From an uncultured Chlorobiaceae bacterium (GTDB lineage: Bacteria; Bacteroidota; Chlorobiia; Chlorobiales; Chlorobiaceae), in assembly GCA_903820085.1 (NCBI GenBank), contig CAIJGA010000015.1, positions 1 through 64,000 of the forward strand: DNA of 64,000 bases, written 5' to 3'. Within the stretch, counting starts at the first letter, position 1. Each line of letters starts with the position of its first letter. This document shows positions 9,828 to 23,363 of the stretch, piece by piece. The notes under the pieces are model-generated. The model did no database searches. It was given only the letters and a program-made list of their open reading frames with translations, and was not told the DNA's origin. A program made the position numbers and the translations under genes.

Positions 9828-12218
9828 TCAAGGAAGTTCATTACTGAGGTGGTTTGTTTCCGTATGTCGGATCTCACGTTGAAGATCTATGCCTTCGGCA
9901 GAAAAAGAGAAGAGGGTATCATCCGAAAAAATCATACTGTAATCCTGTGGCTTAAAAAACGGCAGAAATTTCTGGCAATGTTCATCAAGACGTTTGAGAT
10001 AAAAATGAGTATTCTCATCCGGTTTCTCCTTTTTCCATTCGGCGGCGAGTTTTCCTTTCTCGTATGAGGCCGATCCCGCACCGGTTCCTGATATATAATA
10101 GGTTATTCTCTCTCCTTTTGTCACCTGCATACCCGCCCTCTGGGCGATTTCATAGGTGATTGATTTTGATCGTTTCCCGGATTTTACATCGTCAAGATAT
10201 TGTTCCAAAGAATTTTTCAGGGTTTCTGTTCTCGAAAATTCAGCAATATCAAGTTCATGGTTCAAGATTTTATTTCTGTACTCGGTAAACAGATTGTGCA
10301 GGCCATTGATGTCTTCAGTCAAGAGGGTCTCAAAACCCCTCCGGACAAAGTCTCTGCCAAATTTTTCTCCGCTTCTGCTGGTTAGTGAAGAGCCTTTAAG
10401 GATCATGACCTGATCATATCCAAGAAGGGCATAGTTTTTCTTCATGTAAGAGATCATTTTTCTGAATCGGCCGTCGAAACCGATATTGATGCCCTGCGGC
10501 ATAAGCGAAGAGACTTCACTGACCAGTTCCCGTTCAGCTGATTCAGTCGTCACATCCGACGGTGGGATAAAAAGAATGCCATCGGTATCAACTTCAATGA
10601 CTTTGCATCCTCTTGCCTCAAAGTCCATGATCATTTTTTTAGCCAGGCTCTGCCCTGTTGAGGTTACCTTGTCGGCTTCAATAAAATCATTAAATATGCC
10701 TCCACCGAATCCAAGGTAACCGTACATGGCATTGATAAGGATTTTAAACGAACTTTGCATGGCATCAAAATTGGCGGCGAGAGAGGTGTTGCCAAGCTTT
10801 TTTTCTTCGTGCGACCTCTCTTTTGCCTTGAATCGAAGTTCCTTCAGGTCGTTGAGTACTCCGGGGAAGACTCTCAACTCATCGCTTTTCGGGCATATGT
10901 TATATGAAAGCATGATTGAAGGATAGAGCGATTCAACATCGGCATAGACAATCGGGCCAAGAATTCCTTTGAGAAACACTTCAGTATATCCGCCGGAATG
11001 CTGCTGGCCAGTTGATGGTTTGGGGATTGATTGTTTCAGTCGGAGATACTCTCTGACCAGCAGCACCTCTATTTTTGCAGCCTGGCCTATACGTGAGGTC
11101 ATAGCATAGGTATAGGGTAGCATTTGAGCCAGATAGAAGTTGCTCCCTGAAAGCAGAGATGAGAGCGCCCTTGTTTCACGCACATCATCAAGGGCATAGG
11201 CAAGCAATTTCTCGTGATTATTTTTCCAAAGAGAGGCAATATCCCGGTAATCAACGTAGGTTCGCTCAGGGGATGCGAAGCCAAAATGTTTTGCAACAGC
11301 CTTTAGTCCATAACTCTGCATTGAACGTTTTGATACATCATAACTCTGCACCAGAAAAAGAGTGTCAATGACATGACGTCCCGGGATATCAAAAAACGGA
11401 TAATCAATGCTTCTTTCTGCAAAACGAATTGATGCCGGATATGTTTTCGGCAACAGCCCATCACGTCCAATAGCAAATGGAATACCAAGTTTTTCGCATC
11501 GGCGTTGCAAATAGGTAAGATCGAAGCTGAAGATATTATGCCCTTCGATCACATCAGGATCCATTTGTACAATCAGGGCGATAAGCTCTTCAAGCAACTC
11601 CTTTTCGCTTCTGTTTTTTGAGTGCAGAACGCTTTCCCAGCCTTTGCTATCACTTAATGAGACAATAATGACTTCATCATCGCCTATCCCTGCACCACTG
11701 GTTCTTTTTCTGGAGGGGTCGTAATGGGTCTCAATATCAAGCTGCATTCGGTACAGGTCATCAAAAATCATTCCCTTGAAAAGGGTTTTTCCGCTTTGAG
11801 TAAGGTATTGTGTGACCGCATCCCCTTTATTGTATACAAGTGAATTGTTGTCATAGGATGTGCTTTTGCCACTATTGTCGGTCGTTTCACCAGATCGCTT
11901 CCGGTTGATGAAATCAATTGCGCTTCTGTGATTTTTCCAGTTTCTGAAGATGGCAAGATTCTGATAATAATTGGACCCAGCCAATTTTACCAACCAGAAC
12001 TTTTCCATCTCTTCAGGCACAAACCCATCAAGCAGCGAATTGTCTGAAAGGAAAAAAAAAGGATAAAAAAGCTCATCATGATGACGAACAACACCGTCTT
12101 GTCGATTAAAGAGCCGGATATGGGTATCGGAAAGCTGGTATGCCCCAACAATACGCTCCTCCTTATCTTTGCCGAACAAAAGATCGTTGGTGATGATGTC
12201 ACTGATTATGCTGTCCAT
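9828..12218 (-). CDS. Family B DNA polymerase (Pol II-like) with 3'-5' exonuclease
   Basis: The 796-residue protein is a B-family DNA polymerase close in length to bacterial Pol II. Exonuclease motifs are present: LDIETHYDP (Exo I), [13 protein letters not shown] (Exo II) and YALDDVRE (Exo III). So are polymerase motifs: [17 protein letters not shown] (A), [15 protein letters not shown] (B) and [11 protein letters not shown] (C, with the catalytic DTD). Both activities therefore look intact. Bacterial members act in translesion synthesis and replication restart; that role is assumed here. It lies alone on the minus strand between the flavodiiron gene and mnmG, with a parS site 43 bases upstream of its start codon. 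Confidence 0.93.
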   Translation of the reverse strand: MDSIISDIITNDLLFGKDKEERIVGAYQLSDTHIRLFNRQDGVVRHHDELFYPFFFLSDNSLLDGFVPEEMEKFWLVKLAGSNYYQNLAIFRNWKNHRSAIDFINRKRSGETTDNSGKSTSYDNNSLVYNKGDAVTQYLTQSGKTLFKGMIFDDLYRMQLDIETHYDPSRKRTSGAGIGDDEVIIVSLSDSKGWESVLHSKNRSEKELLEELIALIVQMDPDVIEGHNIFSFDLTYLQRRCEKLGIPFAIGRDGLLPKTYPASIRFAERSIDYPFFDIPGRHVIDTLFLVQSYDVSKRSMQSYGLKAVAKHFGFASPERTYVDYRDIASLWKNNHEKLLAYALDDVRETRALSSLLSGSNFYLAQMLPYTYAMTSRIGQAAKIEVLLVREYLRLKQSIPKPSTGQQHSGGYTEVFLKGILGPIVYADVESLYPSIMLSYNICPKSDELRVFPGVLNDLKELRFKAKERSHEEKKLGNTSLAANFDAMQSSFKILINAMYGYLGFGGGIFNDFIEADKVTSTGQSLAKKMIMDFEARGCKVIEVDTDGILFIPPSDVTTESAERELVSEVSSLMPQGINIGFDGRFRKMISYMKKNYALLGYDQVMILKGSSLTSRSGEKFGRDFVRRGFETLLTEDINGLHNLFTEYRNKILNHELDIAEFSRTETLKNSLEQYLDDVKSGKRSKSITYEIAQRAGMQVTKGERITYYISGTGAGSASYEKGKLAAEWKKEKPDENTHFYLKRLDEHCQKFLPFFKPQDYSMIFSDDTLFSFSAEGIDLQREIRHTETNHLSNELP

Positions 12219-12260
12219 GATTGCTTATTTAATTTAGAACAAGGGGAATCGGATCGTTGA

Positions 12261-12276
12261 TGTTTCACGTGAAACA
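12261..12276. other. parS: parS centromere-like site (ParB binding)
   Basis: TGTTTCACGTGAAACA is a perfect 16-bp palindrome identical to the widely conserved chromosomal parS consensus bound by ParB/Spo0J. It lies between the mnmG stop codon and the polymerase start, about 8 kb from dnaA. Chromosomal parS sites nucleate ParB spreading and origin segregation. The parA and parB genes are not in this window. Confidence 0.93.
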
Positions 12277-12286
12277 AACCATTTGA

Positions 12287-14152
12287 TCAGCGGCCGAGAC
12301 GCACCATGAGTACCGAGATATCCGATGGAGATACTCCAAGAATTCTTGATGCCTGGCCAATGGTATCCGGTTGATGTTTTTTCAGTTTTTCCCTTCCTTC
12401 GTTTGACAGGCCTGACACCTTGTCATAATTGAACGAAACCGGTATTTGATGCAAGTCCAGTCGCAGGATTTTATCGGCCATCAAAAGATCGCGCTTCAGA
12501 TACCCCTCATATTTAAGATCAATCTCAACCTGTTCGTAGACCAAAGGGTCTTCGGTTATCTCCTGCACCAGATCTTTAAAGGAAAACGAAGAATCAAGTA
12601 GCATCTGCAGGTGAATTCCTGGCCGTTTTAACAAACTCATAGCGCTTTGCGAACTGTTTACCGCCGGATAGTCCAGTATGGTCAGTATCGGGTTTACTTC
12701 GGAGGGATGGAGTTTTGTTTTGAGGCAAAGCTGATTGAGCGCATCAATCAGCTCTTGTTTATTGATGCATGCTGAAAATGTCTCTGTATCAACAAGACCT
12801 GCGATAAAGCCGAATTGCCGAAGGCGGATATCGGCATTGTCATGGCGAAGCATGAGGCGATGCTCAGCCGATGAGGTAAACATTCTGTATGGCTCATTCG
12901 TCTCTTTGGTGATGAGATCATCAATGAGAACCCCTATGTATGCGTCAGAACGTTTCAAATGAAGCGGCGGCTTGTTCTGAAGTTGCAATGTTGCGTTGAT
13001 GCCCGCAATCAACCCTTGAGCGGCAGCCTCTTCATAACCGGATGTTCCATTTATCTGGCCAGCAAAAAAAAGATTTTTGACCAGTTTCGTTTCAAGACTC
13101 CGGTTGATTTGATGCGGAAAAAAGTAGTCATATTCAATGGCATAACCCGGACGGATCATTTTTACCTTATTGAGACCCGGAACAGATTGAAGAGCTTCAA
13201 TCTGGATCTCTTCTGGCAGCGATGTTGAAAAGCCGTTGACATACATTTCATTTGTTTCGAATCCTTCTGGCTCAAGGAAGATATGGTGACTCTCCTTGTC
13301 GGGGAACCGACAAATCTTGTCCTCGATGGATGGGCAGTATCTTGGCCCTACCCCTTGAACTTTTCCGGTAAACAAGGGGGAACGGTCAAATCCCTTTTTC
13401 AGAATTTCATGTGTTGCGGCGGTTGTCTTTGTCGCAAAACAACTTATCTGACGGCGCCTCGTGGTTGGAGCCATTCTGAACGAAAACGCAACATCCTGGA
13501 CGTCGCCAGATTGTTCCTCTACCAGAGAATAGTCGACACTGCGAGCGTCAATGCGCGGCGGAGTCCCTGTTTTCAGTCTTCCAGATGTAAATCCAAGTTC
13601 GACCAGGCTTTCTGTAAGGCCATAGACTGGCGGTTCGGCAATGGTCCGGCCTCCGGCATAATGGTTCATGCCGATATGGATCAGTCCATTCAAAAATGTT
13701 CCGCAGGCAAGAACAGCGGCACGTCCCCTGATAATGCGGCCTGATGAGATTCTTGCTCCTGCAAAGGAGCCGGCAGTGCACTCTATGCCTGTTACCGTAT
13801 CCTGAATAAGATCGATATTTGGTTCCCTCTCAATAACGTTTCGCATATAGAGTGAGTACAAGGTTCGATCAGCCTGTGCTCTCGGCGAGTGCATGGCAGG
13901 GCCTTTGCTCCTGTTAAGCATCCTGAACTGTATTCCTGTGCCATCTATTGCTTTGGCCATCTCTCCCCCCAGAGCATCAATCTCGCGGGTGATCTGCCCT
14001 TTTGCTACACCGCCGATTGCGGGGTTGCACGACATTCTTGCGATTGCTGTAAGATCAGATGAGATGAGCAGGCAGGATACACCCATTCTCGCTGCGGCAA
14101 GTGCGGCCTCACACCCCGCATGGCCAGCGCCGACGACTATGATATCATACAT
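12287..14152 (-). CDS. mnmG: tRNA uridine-5-carboxymethylaminomethyl modification enzyme MnmG
   Basis: MnmG (GidA) with MnmE installs the carboxymethylaminomethyl group on U34 of several tRNAs, using FAD, NADH and methylene-tetrahydrofolate. The 621-residue length is normal. The N-terminus [20 protein letters not shown] is the FAD-binding Rossmann motif, followed by the conserved [20 protein letters not shown] block (the family's first signature) and GTPPRID further on. The C-terminal helical domain is complete. parS sites lie 10 bases after the stop and 12 bases before the start, so the upstream one overlaps the ribosome-binding and promoter region. mnmG near the origin is common, but mnmE and rsmG are not adjacent here. 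Confidence 0.97.
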   Translation of the reverse strand: MYDIIVVGAGHAGCEAALAAARMGVSCLLISSDLTAIARMSCNPAIGGVAKGQITREIDALGGEMAKAIDGTGIQFRMLNRSKGPAMHSPRAQADRTLYSLYMRNVIEREPNIDLIQDTVTGIECTAGSFAGARISSGRIIRGRAAVLACGTFLNGLIHIGMNHYAGGRTIAEPPVYGLTESLVELGFTSGRLKTGTPPRIDARSVDYSLVEEQSGDVQDVAFSFRMAPTTRRRQISCFATKTTAATHEILKKGFDRSPLFTGKVQGVGPRYCPSIEDKICRFPDKESHHIFLEPEGFETNEMYVNGFSTSLPEEIQIEALQSVPGLNKVKMIRPGYAIEYDYFFPHQINRSLETKLVKNLFFAGQINGTSGYEEAAAQGLIAGINATLQLQNKPPLHLKRSDAYIGVLIDDLITKETNEPYRMFTSSAEHRLMLRHDNADIRLRQFGFIAGLVDTETFSACINKQELIDALNQLCLKTKLHPSEVNPILTILDYPAVNSSQSAMSLLKRPGIHLQMLLDSSFSFKDLVQEITEDPLVYEQVEIDLKYEGYLKRDLLMADKILRLDLHQIPVSFNYDKVSGLSNEGREKLKKHQPDTIGQASRILGVSPSDISVLMVRLGR

Positions 14153-14163
14153 GAATTGTGCAT

Positions 14164-14179
14164 TGTTTCACGTGAAACA
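14164..14179. other. parS: parS centromere-like site (ParB binding)
   Basis: This is the second perfect TGTTTCACGTGAAACA palindrome. It lies 12 bases upstream of the mnmG start codon and 1.9 kb from the first copy. Because it covers the position of the mnmG leader, ParB binding could also affect mnmG expression; that is inference. Confidence 0.93.
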
Positions 14180-14289
14180 TTTTTTGATGGATAAGTGTTT
14201 TCATCTCAAAAGATACGCATAATAGTGTTTTGTTGTCTTATTTGATTTGTTGCGTATTTGATGAGTGTTTTCGGCGCTTGCCCTTGCCT

Positions 14290-14502
14290 GGTAAAATCCG
14301 GGGATGCTACGCCCCGTGTTTGTCTAAGTCAATGTTTTATATTGTTTTGTAGGTATGGTTGCCGCGTAGCGGGGACTACAGGCAGTATGTTCCGTCGGAG
14401 TAGTGGGATAGCGAAAGAAAGTTTCAAATAGAGAGGTGATAAGTGGGTACTCTGCAAAAAAACATAATAGCAGGGTATGGTGTTTTCTAAAGCCACCTCT
14501 TT
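14290..14502 (+). other. Structured intergenic region upstream of secD (candidate leader or small RNA)
   Basis: The 444-bp gap between mnmG and secD has no convincing protein gene but holds three successive stem-loops. CGGGG/CCCCG lies at 14299-14303 and 14312-14316. A two-part stem TGCC-GTAG/CTAC-GGCA spans 14360-14384. A nested pair has outer arms AGAGGTG/CACCTCT (14432-14438, 14494-14500) and inner arms TACTCTGC/GCAGGGTA (14448-14455, 14470-14477, one G-U pair). The transcribed strand is assumed to be that of secD. No known RNA family was recognised. Confidence 0.4.
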
Positions 14503-14596
14503 GTAAATTAGCATCTTATGGCGGATAGTAGATTGTTAGTTAATCAATACCCCATTTTATATATTGGCTGAATTATTTCTTTCGAGTGTAACGCGG

Positions 14597-16465
14597 ATGC
14601 CATCAATGAAAAATAAACGTTTTAACCTTTTTCTTATTGCAATTGTCACTCTTGTGGCATGCTGGTCATTATGGCCAACCTGGCGCGACTATTCTCTTTC
14701 GAAGCAGCTCGACAGTTTTGCTTCGCCACAGGATAGTCTGAAATATGCGCTCACTCATCGCGAAGAGATTGAGAATGCTCGTAAAAAGAGTCTTAAACTC
14801 GGTCTCGATCTGAAGGGTGGAATGCACCTGGTGATGGAAGTTGACCAGGTGGATCTGTTTGAACAGAAAGCCTGGAATAAGGACGGAAAGTTTGCCGCCA
14901 TCCTGCAGAATGTAAGAGCAAAAGCCGCACAAAGCGATGCACGGGTTATTGATCTTCTCTCCGCAGAATTCAGGAGTGAGAACATTCCCCTGAGCCGCTA
15001 TTTTTATGATATCCGCAATTCCAATCAGGAAATTGTAACTAAACTTGAAAAAGAGTCCGAAGAGGCCCTGATTCGTGCAAAAGAGATTATCCGTAACCGT
15101 ATTGACCAGTATGGTGTGGCAGAACCTGTCATTACTACACAGGGCAGCAGGAAGATCATTATTGAGCTTCCCGGTGTTTCTGATGAAAACAGGGTCAGAA
15201 ATTTGCTGAAAGGTACGGCCAAACTTGAGTTCAGGCTTCTTCGTGAGCCGGAAGAGATGGTCAGGACGCTTGACAGGATCAATTCATATCTTGTGCAAAA
15301 CAATCAAAACAGGGTTGCTGTTCAGGGCTCTCCTGTTGCGGATACCTCCGCCGTTGCCAAGGCGCCTCTCCCGCCTGGAGCTAAACCAGCGGAACCGGTT
15401 ACCATGCAGCCATCCGCAAAACCGCTTTATGACGTCATAGGCGTTTTTCAGAACGGTACAGCATATACTGCTGAGGCATCGAAGGATTATGTTGTTACCC
15501 TGTTGCATCGCAGTGACATAGAGGCGTTACTCCCGCAGGACAGCGAACTGCTGCTTGCCGCAAAGCCTGATGTCGGCAAAAACGGCGAAAAGCTCTATTC
15601 AATCTACCTTGTCAGAAAAGCTCCCGAATTGACCGGAGGTGTCATTACTGAAGCAAAAGCCACCTTTGGTTCACAAGGTGTACAGCCTGAGGTCTTGATG
15701 TCGATGAACTCTGAAGGAACGTCAAAATGGGCTCGTATTACCGGTGCCAACATCGGCAAGCGGATTGCGATTGTGCTTGACGGTGCCGTCTACAGTGCTC
15801 CGGTAGTTCAGTCAAAAATTCCCAGCGGAAGTTCTGTTATCAACGGGATTGGGAGTCTTGAGGAGGCGAAAGATCTTGAAATCGTTCTCAAAGCCGGCGC
15901 GCTTCCCGCTCCGGTACGCATTATTGAAGAGCGAACCGTTGGGCCTTCACTCGGTGCCGATTACATCCGTGCAGGGATGCTCTCTCTCTCCTGGTCCTTT
16001 TGCGCGGTTTCGGTTTTTATGCTTGTCTACTATAAAAAGGCAGGTATTGCTGCTGATATTGCCCTTGTGCTCAATATCCTTATTGTCCTGTCCGTTCTTG
16101 CAGGCTTCAATGCCTCGCTGTCATTGCCAGGTATTGCCGGCATTGTGCTGACCATTGGCATGGCCGTTGACGCCAATGTGCTGATCTATGAAAGGATACG
16201 CGAAGAACTTGCGGAAGGAAAATCGGTTATCACGGCTGTGACGCAGGGGTACGACCGTGCTTTTTCGTCGATTCTTGATTCACACGTGACGACACTTTCT
16301 GCGGCTTTTCTTCTTTATACTTATGGCATCGGGCCGATCCAGGGTTTTGCCGTAACGTTGATGATTGGTACTTCGGCAAGCTTGTTTACGGCGATTGTGG
16401 TGACCAGAGAGATCTTCCATCTGTTGCTCACCAAAAACCTTATGTCAGATAAAAGTTTCGGTTAA
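14597..16465 (+). CDS. secD: Protein translocase subunit SecD
   Basis: SecD with SecF forms the RND-type accessory complex that uses the proton gradient to pull proteins out of the SecYEG channel. The roughly 622-residue product has an N-terminal membrane anchor, the conserved [16 protein letters not shown] motif, a large periplasmic region, and a C-terminal membrane domain starting near [13 protein letters not shown]. The SecD signature [20 protein letters not shown] lies in that domain. The alanine- and proline-rich stretch around residues 250-290 is a spacer within the periplasmic region. ATG 14597 or ATG 14606 are both possible starts; a TTG at 14564 is less likely. secF follows after 21 bases. 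Confidence 0.95.
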   Translation: MPSMKNKRFNLFLIAIVTLVACWSLWPTWRDYSLSKQLDSFASPQDSLKYALTHREEIENARKKSLKLGLDLKGGMHLVMEVDQVDLFEQKAWNKDGKFAAILQNVRAKAAQSDARVIDLLSAEFRSENIPLSRYFYDIRNSNQEIVTKLEKESEEALIRAKEIIRNRIDQYGVAEPVITTQGSRKIIIELPGVSDENRVRNLLKGTAKLEFRLLREPEEMVRTLDRINSYLVQNNQNRVAVQGSPVADTSAVAKAPLPPGAKPAEPVTMQPSAKPLYDVIGVFQNGTAYTAEASKDYVVTLLHRSDIEALLPQDSELLLAAKPDVGKNGEKLYSIYLVRKAPELTGGVITEAKATFGSQGVQPEVLMSMNSEGTSKWARITGANIGKRIAIVLDGAVYSAPVVQSKIPSGSSVINGIGSLEEAKDLEIVLKAGALPAPVRIIEERTVGPSLGADYIRAGMLSLSWSFCAVSVFMLVYYKKAGIAADIALVLNILIVLSVLAGFNASLSLPGIAGIVLTIGMAVDANVLIYERIREELAEGKSVITAVTQGYDRAFSSILDSHVTTLSAAFLLYTYGIGPIQGFAVTLMIGTSASLFTAIVVTREIFHLLLTKNLMSDKSFG

Positions 16466-16486
16466 TATTTCAAGACGTTTCAACCC

Positions 16487-17422
16487 ATGAGGATCTTTCA
16501 GAAGACCAACTTTAATTTCATCCGGTATCGTAAAATTGCGTACGGTTTTTCTATTATTCTGCTTGTTACCGGTATGGTTTCGCTCGTCGTCAAAGGGCTG
16601 AACTACGGGATTGATTTCAGGGGAGGTTCCGAAGTGGTAATACGGTTCGAGAAAAATGCCGATGTTAGCCAGATTCGTTCGGTGCTTGATGCTGCGGGTG
16701 TATCAGGAACATTGAAACAGTACGGCATGGATCGTTCTTTTCTGTTAAGCACGGTTTTTCAGGGAGATACGGGGCAGTTGAAATCACTGGTATCCAATGC
16801 CCTTAATGACCGGATAAAGGGGAACCATCATGAAATTGTCCGTATTGACGCTGTTGGCCCGAGCATTGCTTCAGATCTGAAATGGTCGGCGGTAAAGGCC
16901 CTCCTTGCCTCACTCTTTGCGATTCTGCTTTATGTCGGGTTCCGTTTCGAAATAAAGTTTGCAACGGCTGGAGTGATAGCTATTTTTCATGATATCCTGA
17001 CTGTTTTGGGGCTCTTCAGTCTTCTTGGTGGCTTGTTTACCTTCATGCCGCTTGAAATGGATCAGAGTATCATTGCTGCTTTTCTTACCATAGCTGGCTA
17101 CTCCATTACCGATACGGTGGTGGTCTACGATCGTATCAGAGAGAGAATACGGGGGCAGAAGCCGTCAGAGTATGAACGGATTTTTAATGAAAGCATGAAT
17201 CAGACCCTCAGTCGCACGATCATTACATCAGGAACGGTGCTTCTCTCTGTTTTTGTTCTCTTTATCTTTGCCGGACCGGCAATCAGGGGTTTTGCTTTTG
17301 CGGTCTTTACCGGTATTCTGATCGGCACCTACTCATCGATTTTTGTTGCCGCACCTCTTGTCTATGACTGGCTCAGGCTGACGAACAGTTCTGTCCGTCT
17401 AAGAGGCAGCAAGGTCTCCTGA
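16487..17422 (+). CDS. secF: Protein translocase subunit SecF
   Basis: The partner of SecD in the Sec translocon motor. The 311-residue protein has the first membrane segment near residues 20-40, the conserved LNYGIDFRGGSEVVIRF motif and a C-terminal five-helix membrane domain. The SecF signature AGYSITDTVVVYDRIRERIR is complete. Start ATG 16487 gives MRIFQKTNFNFIRYRKIAY, typical of the family. The gene follows secD closely and is followed by a 90-bp spacer and surA, so the three may share a transcript for envelope protein export and folding. Confidence 0.96.
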   Translation: MRIFQKTNFNFIRYRKIAYGFSIILLVTGMVSLVVKGLNYGIDFRGGSEVVIRFEKNADVSQIRSVLDAAGVSGTLKQYGMDRSFLLSTVFQGDTGQLKSLVSNALNDRIKGNHHEIVRIDAVGPSIASDLKWSAVKALLASLFAILLYVGFRFEIKFATAGVIAIFHDILTVLGLFSLLGGLFTFMPLEMDQSIIAAFLTIAGYSITDTVVVYDRIRERIRGQKPSEYERIFNESMNQTLSRTIITSGTVLLSVFVLFIFAGPAIRGFAFAVFTGILIGTYSSIFVAAPLVYDWLRLTNSSVRLRGSKVS

Positions 17423-17448
17423 GAGTCTGCTTGTATGGTCATTAACAC

Positions 17449-17479
17449 ACTCCTGTTGTCCCTTTAACGGGATGGGAGT
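17449..17479 (+). terminator. Imperfect hairpin between secF and surA
   Basis: ACTCC (17449-17453) pairs with GGAGT (17475-17479) and TCCC (17459-17462) with GGGA (17469-17472), giving a two-part stem in the secF-surA spacer. A short T-run follows. It could be a weak terminator or attenuator; pairing is imperfect. Confidence 0.35.
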
Positions 17480-17512
17480 TTAAACAATTTTTACTTGTAA
17501 GGAATCTCGGGC

Positions 17513-20776
<3,264 letters not shown>

Positions 20777-20851
20777 CTATAACTGGTGATATTGAAATTG
20801 TACTTCAAGATAATAAAAATGCCGTCATTTTGCTTGCTTATCGGTGCAGAA

Positions 20852-21238
20852 TCAACCCCAGAAGGCATCAGGATAATGATCGATGGCAAAAGAGCTTATC
20901 CGTTTCCCATCCAGGCCCTGTACTCGAATTGCAACAACATCGAACCTGCAGTCTCCTTCCCCTTGGCGAGATAGCGCAAGGTAGGCCCTCGCAGCCTTGA
21001 TGATCTCATGCTGCTTCTTGAGTGTCACCGCCTCAGCCGGGTCTCCTTTGGCAGAAGAAATGCGGGTTTTAACCTCAACAAAACAAAGGACCTGACCATG
21101 TTTGGCGATAATGTCGATTTCATTGCGATGGTAACGGTAATTGCGCTCAAGAATGCGGTATCCCTTGTTCAGCAGATAGGCGGCGGCAAGTTGTTCGCCC
21201 TCCTGACCAAGCAGGTGCGGATCGTACGAGTCGGTCAT
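20852..21238 (-). CDS. YraN/UPF0102 endonuclease-like protein
   Basis: This 128-residue protein belongs to the UPF0102 (YraN) family, which has the restriction-endonuclease-like fold. Landmarks are [40 protein letters not shown] (the PD-(D/E)XK-like core, D of EIDII and EVK), and DVVAIRV. The biochemical role is not established; a link to replication or recombination is often proposed. It starts 4 bases inside the rnhB stop (ATGA overlap), the common rnhB-yraN arrangement, so the two are translationally coupled. Confidence 0.92.
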   Translation of the reverse strand: MTDSYDPHLLGQEGEQLAAAYLLNKGYRILERNYRYHRNEIDIIAKHGQVLCFVEVKTRISSAKGDPAEAVTLKKQHEIIKAARAYLALSRQGEGDCRFDVVAIRVQGLDGKRISSFAIDHYPDAFWG

Positions 21239-21855
21239 GGCTTTTCGCCCAGTTGACGGAGCCTGAAGCTACGTCGGTGAATCGGGCATCGTCCGTACAC
21301 CCTGATTGCATCAACATGAGCCATAGTGGCATAGCCTGCATGACGTTCAAAACCGTACTGCGGATAGTGTACTGCGAAGGCCATCATAAGCTCATCCCGA
21401 TGGGTTTTGGCCAGTACCGATGCTGCAGCAATCGAAAAAACCTTTGCATCACCCTTCACGATGGTTTCATAGGGAATCGGGAGATCCGTTTTGAACCTGT
21501 TGCCGTCCACCAAAAGCAGTTCAGGTATGATCGGCAATGATGCTACAGCCAGATTCATGGCAAGCATGGTTGCCTGGAGGATGTTGATACTGTCAATCGT
21601 TTCCGGATCAACCGCTGCAACGGCCCAGAAGGCTGCTGCGTTTCTAATGGCAGGGGCCAGCAGTTCCCGCTGTTCTGCCGAAAGCTTCTTGGAATCATTC
21701 ACCCTTTCCAACTCGCCTCCCTCAGGGCTGAACCAGCGAGGGAAGACGACTGCCGCCGCAACAACCGGCCCGGCAAGAGGTCCCCGGCCTGCCTCATCAA
21801 TGCCGCAGACAAGCGCCGCAGATTGCCATCGAGGCCATTCATAGTCGGTGATCAT
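21235..21855 (-). CDS. rnhB: Ribonuclease HII
   Basis: RNase HII removes ribonucleotides misincorporated in DNA and degrades RNA in RNA:DNA hybrids. The 206-residue protein begins its catalytic domain with [20 protein letters not shown], which contains the catalytic Asp-Glu pair, and has the [13 protein letters not shown] block and later [14 protein letters not shown] 21855 is the natural start. The gene ends in a 4-base overlap with the yraN-like gene. Confidence 0.95.
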   Translation of the reverse strand: MITDYEWPRWQSAALVCGIDEAGRGPLAGPVVAAAVVFPRWFSPEGGELERVNDSKKLSAEQRELLAPAIRNAAAFWAVAAVDPETIDSINILQATMLAMNLAVASLPIIPELLLVDGNRFKTDLPIPYETIVKGDAKVFSIAAASVLAKTHRDELMMAFAVHYPQYGFERHAGYATMAHVDAIRVYGRCPIHRRSFRLRQLGEKP

Positions 21856-22113
21856 GTTGTGGTTTCCTCAGGCGCACCCTTTTTATCGTGACTATCTATT
21901 TGTTTTTAACCGACAGGAAGAGTTTTGCTCAATAGCAAACGTCAAACAAGTTAGGTGAAATCCTGATAACCGGCCATCCTTGATGCCTGTCCCGGACAAA
22001 ATTGTTTCTGATATATTGGTTATTCCAGAGCAAAATCAATTTGCCGCTGATGGAAAAAAGTATTAATGGTGCGAGTACAAAGCAGGCAAAGCTTTTTTCA
22101 GCCCCTTAATACG

Positions 22114-22788
22114 TCAAGACCTTGATAACGCGCTGTTGAGAAAACGAACAAGGGGTTGCACCGCCCGGAAAGCTTCAGCAAGCTGAGTCACAAATCCAGG
22201 ATCAGTTACCTCATCATCAGAGAAAAACCGCTGGGTGTAGTATCCCTTGAACTTGAGATACTCTATCGCCGGGTTTGTGCTTTCATACCCTTTTGGAGGT
22301 CTGACCAATTTTCCTGAAGGCAATACACCATCAGGAAAATGGAGCGTAAATTCTTTCTCTGCAATGATTGATTGCCACTGCTCGAAATGAGTATCAATTT
22401 TCCTTCTTGTTTGCTCCAGAACAGCAGGTTCCGGCATATATATTCCTCCTCCGGCAAATGTTCCGCACGGCTCCAGATGGAGGTAATAGCCTCCCCAGGG
22501 GCTCTTTCTGCCACCTTTGTTGATAAAGGAAAACAAATTTGATTTGTAGGGCGATTTGTCTTTTGAAAACCGGATGTCACGGTTAATGCGCATGATACAG
22601 CTTTTCGGATCAAGACCGGACAAAGCAATATCTCGGTCGAATTCTGAAATCGCAACAAGAAGCTGAATCACCGTCTCAAGCATTTCGCCACAAGCCTGCT
22701 GATACGCGTTCTTGTGTTCAGTAAACCAGATTTTCTCATTGTTGTCCTTCAGTTCCCGGAGAAAAGCGAGGGTTGTATCGGTAATCAT
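22114..22788 (-). CDS. DUF2461 family protein
   Basis: The 224-residue product matches the DUF2461 family (TIGR02453) by the blocks FLRELKDNNEKIWFTEHKNA, SCIMRINRDIRFSKDKSPYK and GGYYLHLEPCGTFAGGGIYM. The function of the family is unknown; members are found scattered through bacteria and fungi and are presumed cytoplasmic. No signal peptide or membrane segment is visible. It stands alone: 258 bases separate it from rnhB, and 575 bases from the divergent RNase G gene. Confidence 0.85.
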   Translation of the reverse strand: MITDTTLAFLRELKDNNEKIWFTEHKNAYQQACGEMLETVIQLLVAISEFDRDIALSGLDPKSCIMRINRDIRFSKDKSPYKSNLFSFINKGGRKSPWGGYYLHLEPCGTFAGGGIYMPEPAVLEQTRRKIDTHFEQWQSIIAEKEFTLHFPDGVLPSGKLVRPPKGYESTNPAIEYLKFKGYYTQRFFSDDEVTDPGFVTQLAEAFRAVQPLVRFLNSALSRS

Positions 22789-23363
22789 CTGTTTTTTCTT
22801 TTACTGAAAGATGGCAAGAAGTGCATGACTGTTCTTGATTTTTATTTGCACTGCAAAATAAGTGTTTTTATTTTTATTGATATATGAAATATGTATACGC
22901 TTGATTTCTTGTTACAATCAGGGCAATAAATTGTCAGCTTCAGCACCCGTGGCGTTGACGGATCCTGTCTTAATAATGCGACCGCTGTATCACCAAAATA
23001 TCACGTCAGATGCTCTGTGCAGTATTTATGTTAGCTTCAAAGAAATATAGAAGATAAAAAATCGGGAGCTCATCTTTGATTCATGAGCGGTGCGAAGCGG
23101 CTCCCGCGGTTCCTCCGTGCCGGTCTTGGCGGTTTCCAGCCTATTATTTCTTATCTTGGTTGTCTATTTGTGCTCAGTTCGGGCCGTTTTCATGGCTGAC
23201 GGTCGAGGCTGGCTGCTTGACGCAAAAAAATGAGTTCTCGGTTGAGTGTGTTCACTCAGAGAGACCCGCATGGTTTGGGGGCATGGGTGCTTGTTTTTGT
23301 TTTTAAAGAAGTTATAGCAGGGGGGAATCCCCCGGGTTCTTACCATTATAAAAGAGTGAACGA
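22789..23363 (+). other. Gene-free divergent region with structured leader of the RNase G/E gene
   Basis: No convincing protein gene or tRNA was found in this 575-bp interval between divergent genes. The half next to the RNase gene can form several hairpins: CGGGAGC/GCTCCCG (23063-23069, 23100-23106) enclosing CTCAT/ATGAG; TGAGTG/CACTCA (23243-23248, 23253-23258); and a G5/C5 stem with a three-base loop at 23321-23333, about 30 bases before the start codon. A long structured leader is the known basis of autoregulation of rne in enteric bacteria, and the same is suggested here only by analogy. Confidence 0.4.

Noticed and set aside
14329-14514. 61-codon minus-strand frame upstream of secD
   Set aside because: It runs through the stem-loops and has no ribosome site or protein-like pattern.
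23076-23306. 76-codon plus-strand frame in the leader of the RNase gene
   Set aside because: Low-complexity, Cys/Trp-rich translation without a ribosome site; the DNA is better explained by hairpins.
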